A stretch of DNA of 64,000 bases from Thalassotalea hakodatensis (GCF_030295995.1 NZ_AP027365.1:434001-498000), one strand, 5' to 3'; numbered from the stretch's first letter, positions 9,147-21,975 are shown. The notes: generated by a model not told the origin, from the sequence alone. A program made the numbers and translations.

Positions 9147-10658
9147 TTATTGGTTGTTTAAAATCCATTCAGATAATAAACGCACGCCGTAGCCTGTGCC
9201 ACCTTTTGGTACTTCACCTTTATTAGATGATGCTAACGCGTTACCCGCAATATCAATGTGAGCCCATTTTACATCACCGGTGAAGTGTTGTAAGAACGTA
9301 GCAGCAGTTGTTGCACCTGGACCACCTGTGCCTGTATTTCTTAAATCAGCAATATTACTTTTTAACATATCGCCATAGCCTAGCGGCAAGCGCCATAAGT
9401 TTTCATTGACTTGCTTACCAGCAAAGGTAAGTTGTTTAACTAGTTCATCGTCTTCAGAAAATACCGCGGCATAATCATTACCCACAGCACGAACCTTTGA
9501 ACCTGTTAATGTAGCTAAATCAACCAAAATACTTGGATTATATTTCTCTCGTGCATACCAAAGCGCATCAGAAAGTACTAAACGGCCTTCGGCATCAGTA
9601 TTTGTGATCTCTACTGTTAGACCTTCAGCAGTACGTAAAACATCGCCAGGTGCTACTGAGTTTTCAGAAACCATATTGGCAGCCATTGCCATAATGGCTA
9701 CAACGTTAACTTTTTCTTCGTTTAATGCTAATGCTTTTACTGTACCTAGAGCTGCAGCAGCACCAGCCATATCAACTTTCATGTGTGCAATAGAACTGTG
9801 AGTTTTTATATTATAACCACCGGAATCAAAGGTGATACCTTTACCTGCTATAGCAATTGGTGCATCGTTGCTGTTCTTATAATGTGCGATAACTAAACGA
9901 GAACCGTCTATACTTCCACGGCCTACAGCTTCTAAGGCACCCATACCAAGTTTTTTAATCTCTTTAGGGTCAAGTACAGTAACTTTTACACCTAGCTTTT
10001 TAAGCTTCTTCGCTTCTTTTACAAAGTCTACTGGCGTTAACTCTGTTGCGGTTTCACTGGTTAAGTCACGAGCCAAAAATACACCCGATTCTATGTTGCT
10101 TAATGGCTTATATGCTTTTGTTGTGTCACTACCGTTATTTACGTCAAAATAGAAAGATTTTTCTTGGCGTTTTTCTTTACGGTATTCGTCAAAGCGATAA
10201 GCTCTAAGACTAATGCCATGAGCAATAAGGGCGGCAGTTTCTGCATTGTTCTCACCTACATTATCTGCGGCAACAGTGATGGTTTTGATGTGTTTTTGTT
10301 CTAACTTACCTGATAAATTACCACCAAGTTTGGTTGCTTTGTCTTTAGATAAGGCTTTATCGCCAGTGCCAACGACAATAACACGTTGGAAATCAAGGTT
10401 AGTAGGCGCTAAAATTTCCACCATGGAGCCATAATCACCTGAAAAATCAGCTGCGGCAATTGCTTTTTCTAGTTGACCGTTAGTTTGTGAATTGAATGCC
10501 TGAAAAGAACTGGTTGCAGAATCTTTAGCATGAAATACAACTAATGTATCGGTTGACTGTTTAACGGTTGTTTCAAAAGTAAAAGACTCTGCACTTGTAA
10601 TGGCAGAAGCACCTAATAATGATAGGCTAAAAGCTAATTTAGTCAGTTTAGTTGGCAT
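9147..10658 (-). CDS. Exported leucyl aminopeptidase (peptidase family M17)
   Basis: This 503-residue metallo-aminopeptidase removes N-terminal residues from peptides. The family signature NTDAEGRLVLSDALWYAR is intact, as are the upstream metal and active-site segments GKGITFDSGG and MKVDMAGAAAALG. Unlike cytosolic PepA it begins with a signal peptide (KLAFSLSLLGASAITSAES), so it probably works in the periplasm or outside the cell on peptides taken up as nutrients. AAGGA precedes the ATG. It is a single gene with its own terminator. Confidence 0.9.
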   Translation of the reverse strand: MPTKLTKLAFSLSLLGASAITSAESFTFETTVKQSTDTLVVFHAKDSATSSFQAFNSQTNGQLEKAIAAADFSGDYGSMVEILAPTNLDFQRVIVVGTGDKALSKDKATKLGGNLSGKLEQKHIKTITVAADNVGENNAETAALIAHGISLRAYRFDEYRKEKRQEKSFYFDVNNGSDTTKAYKPLSNIESGVFLARDLTSETATELTPVDFVKEAKKLKKLGVKVTVLDPKEIKKLGMGALEAVGRGSIDGSRLVIAHYKNSNDAPIAIAGKGITFDSGGYNIKTHSSIAHMKVDMAGAAAALGTVKALALNEEKVNVVAIMAMAANMVSENSVAPGDVLRTAEGLTVEITNTDAEGRLVLSDALWYAREKYNPSILVDLATLTGSKVRAVGNDYAAVFSEDDELVKQLTFAGKQVNENLWRLPLGYGDMLKSNIADLRNTGTGGPGATTAATFLQHFTGDVKWAHIDIAGNALASSNKGEVPKGGTGYGVRLLSEWILNNQ

Positions 10659-10844
10659 AAAATGTCCTTGTTATTAATGGTTATTTATCTGTGAGTTTTA
10701 ATGATAATATTCTATCTAAGCTTGAATTAGTAGATGGGTTAGATGCGATAAACATGTGGTTATTCACGATAGTTTGATGTTCGTTGTAAGTATTACCAGC
10801 CAAATCAAAAAAGTGTTTCAAGAATAGAGTGTTTGTTTATTGAT

Positions 10845-10872
10845 AAAAAGCGAGCAAGGCTCGCTTTTTAGG
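10845..10872 (-). terminator. Intrinsic terminator of uvrA
   Basis: AAAAAGCGAGC (10845-10855) pairs with GCTCGCTTTTT (10859-10869) around a 3-base loop. The A run on the plus strand supplies the T run on the minus strand, downstream of the uvrA stop at 10895. Confidence 0.8.
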
Positions 10873-10894
10873 GTTTTAGCGATTACATTAATCG

Positions 10895-13717
10895 CTAAAC
10901 AAGCTGTTTAAGAAAACGGGCAGTATGTGAGGTTTTATGTTTAGCAACCTCTTCTGGTGTTCCTGTTGTCAGTATCTCACCGCCGCCAGAGCCGCCTTCT
11001 GGACCAAGGTCTACTATCCAATCTGCAGTTTTAACCACATCAAGGTTGTGCTCGATGACCACAATAGTATTACCGTGATCTCTTAAACGGTGTATGACTT
11101 CGAGCAGTTTTTTGATATCGTGGAAATGCAGCCCCGTGGTTGGTTCATCTAAAATATACAGTGTACTACCCGTATCACGTTTAGACAGCTCTTTTGAAAG
11201 TTTCACCCGTTGTGCTTCACCACCTGAAAGTGTAGTGGCTGATTGGCCTAATTTTATGTAACTTAATCCTACGTCCATTAATGTGTGTAATTTACGTTTA
11301 ACGGCAGGGATGGCAGAAAAAAATTCAAACGCATCTTCAATGGTCATATCTAATACTTCGTGAATATTCTTGCCTTTATATTTGACTTCTAACGTTTCGC
11401 GGTTGTAACGCTCACCTTTACAAACGTCACAAGGTACATATACGTCAGGTAAAAAGTGCATTTCTACTTTTATTACGCCATCACCCTGACAGGCTTCACA
11501 ACGACCGCCTTTGACATTAAAGCTAAATCGACCTGGTTTATAACCGCGTGAGCGTGCTTCTTGCGTGCCAGCAAAAATATCGCGAACATTGGTGAAAATA
11601 CCGGTATAGGTTGCAGGGTTTGAACGCGGTGTACGACCAATAGGACTTTGGTCAATATCAATCACTTTATCCAATAACTCTAAACCGCTAATTGATTGAT
11701 AAGGTGAAGGTTCAGATGTTGTTGCTCCGTTTAGTTCTGTATGAGCTAATTTATATAAGGTGTCGTTGATTAAGGTAGATTTACCTGAACCGGAAACACC
11801 TGTCACACAAGTCATCAAGCCAATAGGAATGGTAAGATCAACATTTTGTAAGTTATTACCGCTAGCGCCTAGCAATGATACAACTTGTGTTTTATCAAAA
11901 GGAGTGCGCTTTTTTGGAATATCTATTTTTTCTTTACCAGATAAATATTTACCTGTTAATGACTCTTCGCTGGCTAAAATATCATCAACTGTACCAGAAG
12001 CGATTATATTACCACCGTGTACACCAGCCCCAGGGCCAATATCAATGACATGATCTGCTGCTCGTATGGCGTCTTCATCATGTTCTACAACAATAACCGT
12101 GTTGCCTAGGTCTCGTAAGTGTATCAGTGTACCTAATAAACGCTCATTATCGCGTTGATGTAAGCCGATGGAGGGTTCATCAAGCACATACATGACGCCG
12201 ACTAAACCTGCGCCTATTTGACTCGCTAAGCGAATGCGTTGTGCCTCGCCGCCTGATAGTGTATCAGCACCCCGTGAAAGGTTTAAATAATTTAAACCAA
12301 CATTAACAAGAAAGCCTAAGCGATCATTAATTTCTTTGAGGATCTTTTCAGCAATTTGACCTTTTTGACCGGTTAAGTGTAGTCCTTGGAAAAAAGCCAA
12401 TGCGTCTGCAGTTGATTTTTCAGTAATGTGATGCAGTGGCGTATTGTCGATAAATACATTTCTTGCTTCTAAGCGCAAACGTGAACCATCACAATCAGGG
12501 CAATGTTGACTGTTTAAGTATTTTGTTAACTCTTCACGAACTGCGTTTGATTCCGTTTCACGGTATCGACGATCCATATTATTGAGAATACCTTCGAAAG
12601 GATGTTTTCGAATAACAATATCGCCGCGATCGTTCATGTACTTAAATTCAATTTGTTCGTTGCCGCTACCTCGAAGCACGATATCTTGGTGCTTTTTACT
12701 GAGAGATTGAAAAGGTGCGTCTACTGCAAACTTATAGTGTTCAGCAAGTGCTTGTAGCATTTGAAAATAATAGAAGTTTCGTTTGTCCCAACCTCTAATT
12801 GCACCGCCAGATAAGCTTAATTCAGGGTTAGTAATAACTCGGTTAGCATCAAAAAATTGTTGTGTGCCTAGGCCATCACAGGTTTGACATGCACCCGCAG
12901 GGTTATTGAACGAAAAAAGTCTCGGCTCTAATTCTTGCATGCTATAGCCACAATGTGGACAGGCAAAGTTGGCAGAAAATAACAGTTCTTCTTTGTCAGG
13001 TTCATCCATAAAGGCGACTTTTGCCGTGCCAGCGGTTAACCCTAATGCGGTTTCAAAAGACTCGGATAAGCGTAACTGAATATCTTCGCGCACTTTTAAT
13101 CGGTCAACTACCACTTCAATGGTGTGCTTCTTATGCAATTCTAGCGTGGGTGGATCAGATAAGTCGCAAACTTCACCGTCTATTCGCGCTCGAATATAGC
13201 CTTGTGCTGCGAGATTATCTAATAGCTTTACATGTTCACCTTTCCTGTTTTGTAACACAGGAGCAAGAACCATCACTTTTGTGCCTTCTTCTAAAGCAAG
13301 TACCTTATCTACCATTTGCGAAACAGTTTGTGCTGACAAAGGTTGATGATGAGTAGGGCAACGAGGATCACCTACACGAGCGAAGAGCAACCGTAGATAA
13401 TCATATATTTCAGTGATGGTACCGACTGTTGAGCGTGGATTGTGCGAGGTTGATTTTTGTTCTATTGATATAGCGGGTGACAAACCTTCAATATGATCAA
13501 CATCGGGCTTTTCCATCAACGAGAGAAACTGACGCGCATAGGCTGATAATGACTCAACATAGCGTCGCTGACCTTCAGCATATAAAGTGTCAAAGGCTAA
13601 TGATGACTTACCAGAGCCTGAAAGGCCTGTAATGACGATAAGTTTATCTCTTGGTAGATCTAAACTGATATTCTTCAAATTATGGGTACGTGCACCACGA
13701 ACTTCTATTTTTCTCAT
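10895..13717 (-). CDS. uvrA: UvrABC nucleotide excision repair subunit A
   Basis: UvrA is the ATPase that detects bulky DNA lesions and loads UvrB. The chosen ATG gives [16 protein letters not shown] and 940 residues, the same length as the E. coli protein; the frame is open 9 codons further up to 13744, but those residues do not fit the family. Two ABC modules are visible (GLSGSGKSS near residue 31 and GVSGSGKST in the second half), each with an LSGGEAQR signature. Zinc-binding CxxC pairs (CPHCG with CQTCDG, and CEACQG with CDVCKG) are present. The MFS gene is transcribed divergently. Confidence 0.97.
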   Translation of the reverse strand: MRKIEVRGARTHNLKNISLDLPRDKLIVITGLSGSGKSSLAFDTLYAEGQRRYVESLSAYARQFLSLMEKPDVDHIEGLSPAISIEQKSTSHNPRSTVGTITEIYDYLRLLFARVGDPRCPTHHQPLSAQTVSQMVDKVLALEEGTKVMVLAPVLQNRKGEHVKLLDNLAAQGYIRARIDGEVCDLSDPPTLELHKKHTIEVVVDRLKVREDIQLRLSESFETALGLTAGTAKVAFMDEPDKEELLFSANFACPHCGYSMQELEPRLFSFNNPAGACQTCDGLGTQQFFDANRVITNPELSLSGGAIRGWDKRNFYYFQMLQALAEHYKFAVDAPFQSLSKKHQDIVLRGSGNEQIEFKYMNDRGDIVIRKHPFEGILNNMDRRYRETESNAVREELTKYLNSQHCPDCDGSRLRLEARNVFIDNTPLHHITEKSTADALAFFQGLHLTGQKGQIAEKILKEINDRLGFLVNVGLNYLNLSRGADTLSGGEAQRIRLASQIGAGLVGVMYVLDEPSIGLHQRDNERLLGTLIHLRDLGNTVIVVEHDEDAIRAADHVIDIGPGAGVHGGNIIASGTVDDILASEESLTGKYLSGKEKIDIPKKRTPFDKTQVVSLLGASGNNLQNVDLTIPIGLMTCVTGVSGSGKSTLINDTLYKLAHTELNGATTSEPSPYQSISGLELLDKVIDIDQSPIGRTPRSNPATYTGIFTNVRDIFAGTQEARSRGYKPGRFSFNVKGGRCEACQGDGVIKVEMHFLPDVYVPCDVCKGERYNRETLEVKYKGKNIHEVLDMTIEDAFEFFSAIPAVKRKLHTLMDVGLSYIKLGQSATTLSGGEAQRVKLSKELSKRDTGSTLYILDEPTTGLHFHDIKKLLEVIHRLRDHGNTIVVIEHNLDVVKTADWIVDLGPEGGSGGGEILTTGTPEEVAKHKTSHTARFLKQLV

Positions 13718-13859
13718 AATGTTCCAACAGTAAATCGCAGCCAAACATTATGGCATAACTTGCAGGTGAACTGCATTAATAATATCCATTTTTGTTACGT
13801 GAATAGCCGTGGTAAACTAGCGCGGTTTTCGTTAGCTAGTCAGGTAGTTTGTTGTAAAT

Positions 13860-15245
13860 ATGGGTCACTCAGGATTAAATCAGATTGAGAAAAAAGCCGC
13901 TTTTTCATTAGCTGCTGTGTTTGGCTTGCGCATGTTAGGCCTTTTTATGATCCTACCTGTTTTTGCAATTTATGGTGAACAGTTAGTCGGTTTTAGTCCA
14001 ATTTGGATTGGCCTAGCGATAGGCGCTTATGGCTTAACACAAGCGTTATTACAAATACCGATGGGCATGCTATCAGATAAATTTGGCCGAAAGCCGGTGA
14101 TACTTGGTGGTTTGTTGGTGTTTTTACTGGGTAGTATTGTTGCTGCAATGTCAGAGACCATCTATGGCGTTGTATTAGGGCGAGCATTGCAAGGCATGGG
14201 GGCGATTGCTAGCGCAGTATTGGCATTAGCGGCTGATTTAACTCGAGAAGAGCAGCGTCCTAAAGTAATGGCCACCATCGGCATGTTTATTGGTTTATCT
14301 TTTACCGCTGCGATGATTGTAGGGCCTATTGTGGCTGAATCTTTTGGTTTGTCTGGGCTATTTTGGTTTATTGCTTTATTAACAATTGCGGCCATGTTGA
14401 TGATCCAATTTATTGTTCCGTTTTCCGTCAACAAAGCGCCTCGTGGAGATAATGTTGCTTTACCCGCGCAACTAGGCAAAATCATACGTGAACCTCAGTT
14501 ATTTCGATTAAACCTTGGCGTGTTTATTTTGCACATGGCACTTACAGCGTGTTTTGTCACATTACCAAAACAATTTGTGCAAGCAGGGTTAATGTTAGAA
14601 GATCATTGGCAATTGTATTTACCGGCGCTACTTGGTTCGTTCTTGTTAATGGTCCCGTTTATGATCTTCGCTATTAGAAAGCAAAAAGAAAAACAGATGT
14701 TCGCGAGTGCAGTTTTATTGTTAAGCGCATCTTTACTGTTTTTTTGGTATTTACCTTTAACATTAGTAACTCTAACAGTGCTAGTAGTGCTGTTTTTCAC
14801 CGCCTTTAATTATTTAGAGGCGACCATGCCATCGTTATTATCTCGTATCGCACCTGCAGGCCAAAAGGGTAGCGTGATGGGCGTATATTCGAGTAGCCAA
14901 TTTTTTGGGGCTTTTACCGGTGGGCTGTTAGGTGGAGCTATCGCTGTAACTTTTGGTGAATCGATGATTTTTCTTATAATGGCTAGCTTTAGCCTTTTAT
15001 GGTTCATTGCTGCGATTGGTATGAAACCACTTAAAAAATCAAAAAGTTATAGCTTTTCTACCACGATAACAAATGAACAAGAAGCGAATGATGTTGTTAA
15101 CCAGTTAGTCGTTTCCCCAGGGGTTATTGAAGCTACCTTAGTGCACTCTGAATCTGTAGCTTACTTGAAAATTGACGATAAAATCGCAGATTTAGCGCAG
15201 ATAAAATTATTGTTGAAATCACCCATTAAGAAAGAAAGCGTTTAG
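13860..15245 (+). CDS. MFS transporter, YajR-like
   Basis: A 461-residue major facilitator with 12 predicted membrane segments. It has the YajR-type motif A (GMLSDKFGRKPVILGG), FGLRMLGLFMILPVFA in helix 1, and a soluble C-terminal ferredoxin-like domain (about residues 390-461, VVSPGVIEATLVHSESVAYLKID) like the YAM domain of E. coli YajR. The substrate is unknown. The divergent position next to uvrA is common in this order, where ssb usually follows; here ssb lies 9 kb away in the other orientation. Confidence 0.85.
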   Translation: MGHSGLNQIEKKAAFSLAAVFGLRMLGLFMILPVFAIYGEQLVGFSPIWIGLAIGAYGLTQALLQIPMGMLSDKFGRKPVILGGLLVFLLGSIVAAMSETIYGVVLGRALQGMGAIASAVLALAADLTREEQRPKVMATIGMFIGLSFTAAMIVGPIVAESFGLSGLFWFIALLTIAAMLMIQFIVPFSVNKAPRGDNVALPAQLGKIIREPQLFRLNLGVFILHMALTACFVTLPKQFVQAGLMLEDHWQLYLPALLGSFLLMVPFMIFAIRKQKEKQMFASAVLLLSASLLFFWYLPLTLVTLTVLVVLFFTAFNYLEATMPSLLSRIAPAGQKGSVMGVYSSSQFFGAFTGGLLGGAIAVTFGESMIFLIMASFSLLWFIAAIGMKPLKKSKSYSFSTTITNEQEANDVVNQLVVSPGVIEATLVHSESVAYLKIDDKIADLAQIKLLLKSPIKKESV

Positions 15246-15346
15246 TTCTATTGTAATATTCACTCTTGTTTTATTTTTCGTTATCCAGTACCGTTAGGTA
15301 ACTGCAAATAGGAAGCAGAATAACATTAATAAAACAAGGAGTTGTC

Positions 15347-15937
15347 ATGTCCTATAAATCTTTATTTATTACCTGCCTTTTTTGTATTACTTTCAGTTCG
15401 TTTTCAGCATTAGCCGATAGACTTACGGGTGTATTAGAAGGTACGTATCTTGCCGTATCAGGCCATAGTACATCAAGGGAAGTAAGCCGCTTAACGATGG
15501 GAGAATCTCCTAGACAAGTCGGCAAATATAAGTTGGTACTTAAACGTGAAGGTTGGAAAGACCTGTCAAAAGAAGATAAAAAACGCATTAGAAAACGATT
15601 AGTGATCAAAGGCGAATTTACTGGCGTGATGGATATGTCAACTCACACATTAAACCATACGCTGGTTAACCAAGATAAATCAGGCACGCTATATTCGCAT
15701 GGAGATTATTTAATACCTGAACAAGGTGATGCATACTGTAGCAACGGTGTTCCTTTAGCAGGTATCGAGCATATTAATTTTGTTAACGGTTCAGGCATTT
15801 ATCAGCATTTAATCGTTGGAAAACTACAACTAAAAGCACAAGTGAATAATTGTCCAACAGAAGAAAATTTTTTACAAAATGAGTTTACCGTTATTGTTGG
15901 AAATGGCAGCTTAACTTTTGCTGCGACTGGCGAATAA
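15347..15937 (+). CDS. Secreted protein of unknown function
   Basis: A 196-residue protein with a signal peptide (about residues 1-23, ending SALA before DRLTG). The mature part is rich in beta-type sequence, has two cysteines (in YCSNG and NNCPT) that could form a disulfide, and contains a charged segment, KEDKKRIRKRL. AAGGAG precedes the ATG. I recognise no family and propose no function. Confidence 0.75.
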   Translation: MSYKSLFITCLFCITFSSFSALADRLTGVLEGTYLAVSGHSTSREVSRLTMGESPRQVGKYKLVLKREGWKDLSKEDKKRIRKRLVIKGEFTGVMDMSTHTLNHTLVNQDKSGTLYSHGDYLIPEQGDAYCSNGVPLAGIEHINFVNGSGIYQHLIVGKLQLKAQVNNCPTEENFLQNEFTVIVGNGSLTFAATGE

Positions 15938-15975
15938 TCATAGTATTTCTTGGATGAGTGATTGAATAATGGTCA

Positions 15976-16470
15976 TTACACTATGCTGATGATTTCATCA
16001 TGCATGTTGTTTTCGCCAATACTTACAATCACTTCATCTCCTTCTTCTTTGCCCATTAGAGCTGCACCAATCGGGGAGCTAGGCGTAATAATAATCGTTG
16101 TTTGATTGTCTGCCTTAATCGTTAAGCCACCTCCTGCTGGACTAATGAAGTAGTGATGCTCTTGGCTTGCAAGTTGTATTAAAGACGCCATTGCTATCGT
16201 GTGATGTGGTTCAATAATCAAATTTGATACTTGGCTCATGGCTAACGACAGTTCGTTTACGCGGCGAGAGTGCCCCTCAGCTAGGTAACTAGCTTCTATT
16301 GCTAAGGTATCATATTGAGTTTCAGCCACTGATTGATCATCAATGGCTGCCAGATGGGCGTTTTTAGCCGCCTGCTTTGCTGCTTCTAAAGCATTTGCTA
16401 GCTGAACTAATAATGCTTGCTTAACTGTTTTTTTTCTGTGAGATATCCATAGGAAAGCTGTGTCGCTCAC
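15976..16470 (-). CDS. GreA/GreB-family transcription factor
   Basis: This 164-residue protein has the Gre C-terminal domain at about 95-160, including SPIGAALMGKEEGDEV, which is highly typical of GreA/GreB. The N-terminal half is helical, as expected for the coiled coil that enters the RNA polymerase secondary channel, but its sequence differs from GreA and GreB, so it is probably an accessory paralogue. I cannot tell whether it stimulates transcript cleavage. The start is GTG, with no obvious ribosome binding site. Confidence 0.8.
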   Translation of the reverse strand: MSDTAFLWISHRKKTVKQALLVQLANALEAAKQAAKNAHLAAIDDQSVAETQYDTLAIEASYLAEGHSRRVNELSLAMSQVSNLIIEPHHTIAMASLIQLASQEHHYFISPAGGGLTIKADNQTTIIITPSSPIGAALMGKEEGDEVIVSIGENNMHDEIISIV

Positions 16471-16608
16471 TTATTAGCCGATAACGTGATTTGTAAAAAT
16501 AATGTTAACTTTTTAATTGTTTTCCATGCTTTGGGCATTATAATGCGCGTCCTTTTGAGTAGAACATATTGTTTACAAAGGGAAGAAATCAATTATAAAG
16601 GATATTCC

Positions 16609-17109
16609 ATGAAAAAAATAACATTAGCCTCATTATTCTCATTATGTGCTTTTACTGCTTCCGCTGAATGGTCTGGCGGCGTTGGCTATGCAAATTTATC
16701 AAATGAAGACATCAGCCTTGGGGCGTTAGTAGGTGAAGTCGCTTATAACGTACATAAAGAAGAAAAGTTTTCTTTGATCACAGGCTTACGATACGGCATA
16801 GGCATTCAAGATGATAGTGCTAGCTATGCCAATACAACGATTGATATTGAGTTAGATCGCTTCGTTGCAATCGATGTAAAAGTGCAGTTTGCCCTGAATG
16901 AGCAAGTGTATGCGTATTTACTGCCTAGTTACGGTAATGCAAAACTTTCGGCATCAGTTGTTGGTGAGTCAGCTTCTGATGATGATTGGGAGTTTGGTTA
17001 TGGTGGTGGTATTGGTTATCAGTTTAATCAACAGTCAGCGATTGAAGCGAGCTACCAACAGTTTGATGATACTGATGTGCTAGGTGTGAGTTATACCTTT
17101 AAGTTTTAA
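16609..17109 (+). CDS. Outer-membrane beta-barrel protein
   Basis: A 166-residue protein with a signal peptide (MKKITLASLFSLCAFTASA) followed by alternating beta strands (SGGVGYANLS, FGYGGGIGYQF, IEASYQQF) and a C-terminal VSYTFKF ending in phenylalanine, the signal for BAM-mediated insertion. The frame is open further upstream to 16486, but the ATG at 16609 has an AAAGGA site and begins the signal peptide. It resembles OmpA-like or opacity-type small barrels; its ligand is unknown. Confidence 0.82.
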   Translation: MKKITLASLFSLCAFTASAEWSGGVGYANLSNEDISLGALVGEVAYNVHKEEKFSLITGLRYGIGIQDDSASYANTTIDIELDRFVAIDVKVQFALNEQVYAYLLPSYGNAKLSASVVGESASDDDWEFGYGGGIGYQFNQQSAIEASYQQFDDTDVLGVSYTFKF

Positions 17110-17149
17110 AGCATTGAGAGATTACCTCTATTAAACGAGGCAGTATGTT

Positions 17150-17182
17150 AAAAAGGGCTAACGTGTTGTTAGCCCTTTTTTA
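17150..17182 (+). terminator. Intrinsic terminator after the beta-barrel gene
   Basis: AAAAAGGGCTAAC and GTTAGCCCTTTTTT form a long perfect stem around a GTGTT loop, ending in a T run. Confidence 0.88.
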
Positions 17183-17266
17183 TGATTACAAAAAAACTAT
17201 CTGACAGGTGTCAAAATAAAGCTTGAAATTTAATCGAACAGCTACTACCTTATAACAACTGGTTAG

Positions 17267-19315
<2,049 letters not shown>

Positions 19316-19503
19316 TATAGTTTTAGTACAACGCTTATTAGGATTGACGTACCTAGCATGGGTCACTGTTATTTATGCTGCTGACATCATAAACTCATTT
19401 ATTGTTTACATACGAATTGAGGTTACAGCCACTAGAACTTGCGTTGGCCATGTTAGGTTAATACACTCCACACATTGAATATTTCTAGTGGCCAACAGAT
19501 TTT

Positions 19504-20817
19504 ATGCAAATAAATGCGATTGAACTTCAACAAAAACATATTAATGTTATCTCGTCTGCAAAAGCGTTTGCCGCTGTTTTAAATGGCTTAATTGCTCAAG
19601 CGAAAAATCGCATTGTTATTTCAGCGTTATATCTTGAAAATGATCAAGCAGGCCAAGCTGTAATGATGCAGCTTGTTACGGCCAAACAAAAAAATCCTAC
19701 CTTATCTATTTCTATTATTGTGGATGACCACAGAGCTCGCAGAGGACGCATTGGCGATAAAACAGCTGCCGGTAATTTGGTTAGTTACCAAGCTTTATGT
19801 CGCAAATATGATGTTGATATTGCCTTTTACGGTATACGGGTTAAAACGCGAGAGATCATGGGAGTGATGCACCTTAAAGGCATGTTTTTTGATGATACGG
19901 TGCTTTATAGTGGGGCAAGCATTAATAATGTTTACTTACATCACCATTCACAGTATCGCTTAGATCGTTATTATCAAATACAGAGCAAAGCTTTAGCTGA
20001 TAGTATGTGTGATTTATTACTCACAAAAATAGTCGCTAAAGGCTTAGCAAGCTCGTTATTAGAATCAACAGTCGTTGATAAATCACAATTAAAACAGTTA
20101 AGCCAGCGTACTTTTTCAATGCTACGTCATGCACAATATCAACTTCCAAAGCAGCCCAAACAAGCTGAACTTTCGGTAACACCTGTACTTGGTTGTGGCA
20201 AAAAGCATAATGCCTTAAACGATTTATCACTATCGCTATTAAATGAGAGTAGCCGTTCTGTAGTGTTAATTACGCCATATTTTAATTTACCTAAAAAGAT
20301 GATTAAAGCGATTACACTCGCAATGAAACGTGGTGTGTCAGTTAAAATTATCGTAGGTGATAAAGTCGCGAATGATTTTTTTATTGCCGATGAAAATGCT
20401 TTTTCAACGATTGGTATTATCCCGTATTTATATGAAAAATTGTTACGTCGTTTTGTTAAAAAATATCAAGCAGATATCAGCCAAGGGAAGTTAAACATAC
20501 ATGTATGGCAGGATGGCGATCATACTTTTCATGCTAAAGGTATGATTGTTGATGATAAATATCATTTACTTACCGGAAGTAACCTGAACCCGAGAGCGTG
20601 GAATCTTGATTTAGAAAATGCGATTTTATTGCAAGATCACCAAAAAGTGATGATGCAAACTATTACACAAGAGCTTGATAATATCGTAAAAAATACCCGA
20701 AAAATCACCGATGCGAGTATGCTTGATGAAGAGCTACAATACCCTGAAAAACCTAGAAAAATGATGAAGAGACTGACTTTTTCTAGAATTGATCGATTAT
20801 TAAAACGCTTCCTTTGA
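19504..20817 (+). CDS. pssA: CDP-diacylglycerol-serine O-phosphatidyltransferase
   Basis: PssA makes phosphatidylserine, the precursor of phosphatidylethanolamine. This 437-residue protein is the phospholipase-D type found in Gammaproteobacteria. It has two HKD motifs (HLKGMFFDD near 121 and HAKGMIVDD near 343) and segments nearly identical to E. coli PssA (LYSGASINNVYLH, TPYFNLP, LNPRAWNLDLENAIL). The C-terminus is basic, consistent with peripheral membrane binding. Confidence 0.94.
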   Translation: MQINAIELQQKHINVISSAKAFAAVLNGLIAQAKNRIVISALYLENDQAGQAVMMQLVTAKQKNPTLSISIIVDDHRARRGRIGDKTAAGNLVSYQALCRKYDVDIAFYGIRVKTREIMGVMHLKGMFFDDTVLYSGASINNVYLHHHSQYRLDRYYQIQSKALADSMCDLLLTKIVAKGLASSLLESTVVDKSQLKQLSQRTFSMLRHAQYQLPKQPKQAELSVTPVLGCGKKHNALNDLSLSLLNESSRSVVLITPYFNLPKKMIKAITLAMKRGVSVKIIVGDKVANDFFIADENAFSTIGIIPYLYEKLLRRFVKKYQADISQGKLNIHVWQDGDHTFHAKGMIVDDKYHLLTGSNLNPRAWNLDLENAILLQDHQKVMMQTITQELDNIVKNTRKITDASMLDEELQYPEKPRKMMKRLTFSRIDRLLKRFL

Positions 20818-20910
20818 TAAGTAAAATCTCTTACCTTATAACTGAATGTTACTTCCGCCTACCGTGAACTGTGGTAACGTTAATTAAAATCAGTCACTTA
20901 ATTAATATAT

Positions 20911-21786
20911 ATGAATTATAAACAGCTAGTTATCGGTAAATTTATTCTCTTAAGTTCTTTAGCGTGTACAGCAGGAACAGACACCACAGATTGGATGCCC
21001 GAGCAAAGCTTCACTCAAGGTGTTGAAGGGCCTGCCGTTGATCAATCTGGCCACTTATATGCCGTTAATTTCGAAAAACAAGGCACTATTGGTAAAGTTA
21101 CCGCAAGAAACAATGCCGTGATTCATATCACATTAACTGATGGCTCTATTGGTAATGGTATTCGTTTCGACAAAGCTGGAACCATGTATATTGCTGATTA
21201 TGTTAACCATAATATTCTAGCGTTAGAGAAAAACAGCGAAGATGTTAAGGTTTATGCTCATAATGATCAGATGAATCAACCTAATGATATCGCCATTATG
21301 GATAATGGTATTTTGTTTGCGAGTGACCCAAATTGGGCGGAAAACTCAGGTAATCTTTGGCGTATTAATACTGATGGTTCAACTTCATTATTGGAAAAAG
21401 AGATGGGCACTACAAATGGTGTTGAAGTAAGCCCAGATAATAAAACCTTGTATGTGAATGAAAGTGTGCAACGAAATGTTTGGCGATATGATCTAGACGC
21501 TAAAGGAAACATTAGTAATAAAACGCTTTTTCATCATTTTGAAGACCATGGAATGGATGGCATGAGAACCGACAAGGCAGGTAATCTGTATATTGCTAGA
21601 TATGGTGCTGGCGTGGTTGCGGTATTATCGCCAAGTGGTCAATTAATAAAAACAGTTACTTTATCGGGTAAGCACCCTACTAACATCGCCTTTGGTGGTA
21701 AAGAAGGTAAGCAAGTGTTTATTACTATGCAAAAAAGAGGTGCGATTGAAACATTTAATAACGATATCGCGGGTAGAAATTATTAG
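20911..21786 (+). CDS. Exported SMP-30/gluconolactonase-like beta-propeller protein
   Basis: A 291-residue protein with an N-terminal export signal followed by repeated propeller blades (GIRFDKAGTMYIADY, GVEVSPDNKTLYVNE, GMRTDKAGNLYIARYG), as in the SMP-30/gluconolaconase family. The metal-ligand positions typical of the family (EGP near the start, N in TNGVEVSPD, D in DGMRTD) are present, so sugar-lactone hydrolysis is possible. The substrate cannot be deduced. Confidence 0.82.
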   Translation: MNYKQLVIGKFILLSSLACTAGTDTTDWMPEQSFTQGVEGPAVDQSGHLYAVNFEKQGTIGKVTARNNAVIHITLTDGSIGNGIRFDKAGTMYIADYVNHNILALEKNSEDVKVYAHNDQMNQPNDIAIMDNGILFASDPNWAENSGNLWRINTDGSTSLLEKEMGTTNGVEVSPDNKTLYVNESVQRNVWRYDLDAKGNISNKTLFHHFEDHGMDGMRTDKAGNLYIARYGAGVVAVLSPSGQLIKTVTLSGKHPTNIAFGGKEGKQVFITMQKRGAIETFNNDIAGRNY

Positions 21787-21828
21787 CCTCGAACCGTGAG
21801 TTGGATGTGACTGACTAATACCTATAGA

Positions 21829-21856
21829 AAAGCCCCATAAAAATGGGGCTTTGCTC
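21829..21856 (+). terminator. Intrinsic terminator after the SMP-30-like gene
   Basis: AAAGCCCCA (21829-21837) pairs with TGGGGCTTT (21844-21852) around a 6-base loop. Confidence 0.75.
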
Positions 21857-21904
21857 TTTTTAGGTTACAATAAGCGCGATACTGTCAATTACCTAAATAT
21901 TATT

Positions 21905-21941
21905 AAAAAATAAAACAAAAAGCCCTTATAAAGGACTTTTT
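21905..21941 (-). terminator. Original ssb terminator, now downstream of the group II intron
   Basis: On the minus strand AAAAAGTCCTT-TAT-AAGGGCTTTTT (one mismatch) is followed by a T-rich tail. It lies in the 3' exon about 35 bases after the intron end, so splicing of the 2.6-kb intron would rejoin ssb to this terminator. Confidence 0.7.
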
Positions 21942-21975
21942 CTATTTAAATCTACATTTTTATTTTTGTTTCAGA

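Noticed and set aside
13718-13859. LexA (SOS) box in front of uvrA
   Set aside because: uvrA and ssb are often LexA-regulated, but I found no CTG-N10-CAG-type palindrome between uvrA and the MFS gene, nor before ssb.
20911-20970. Lipoprotein signal in the SMP-30-like protein
   Set aside because: LSSLAC resembles a lipobox but has Ser where Leu is expected at -3; a lipid anchor is not supported.
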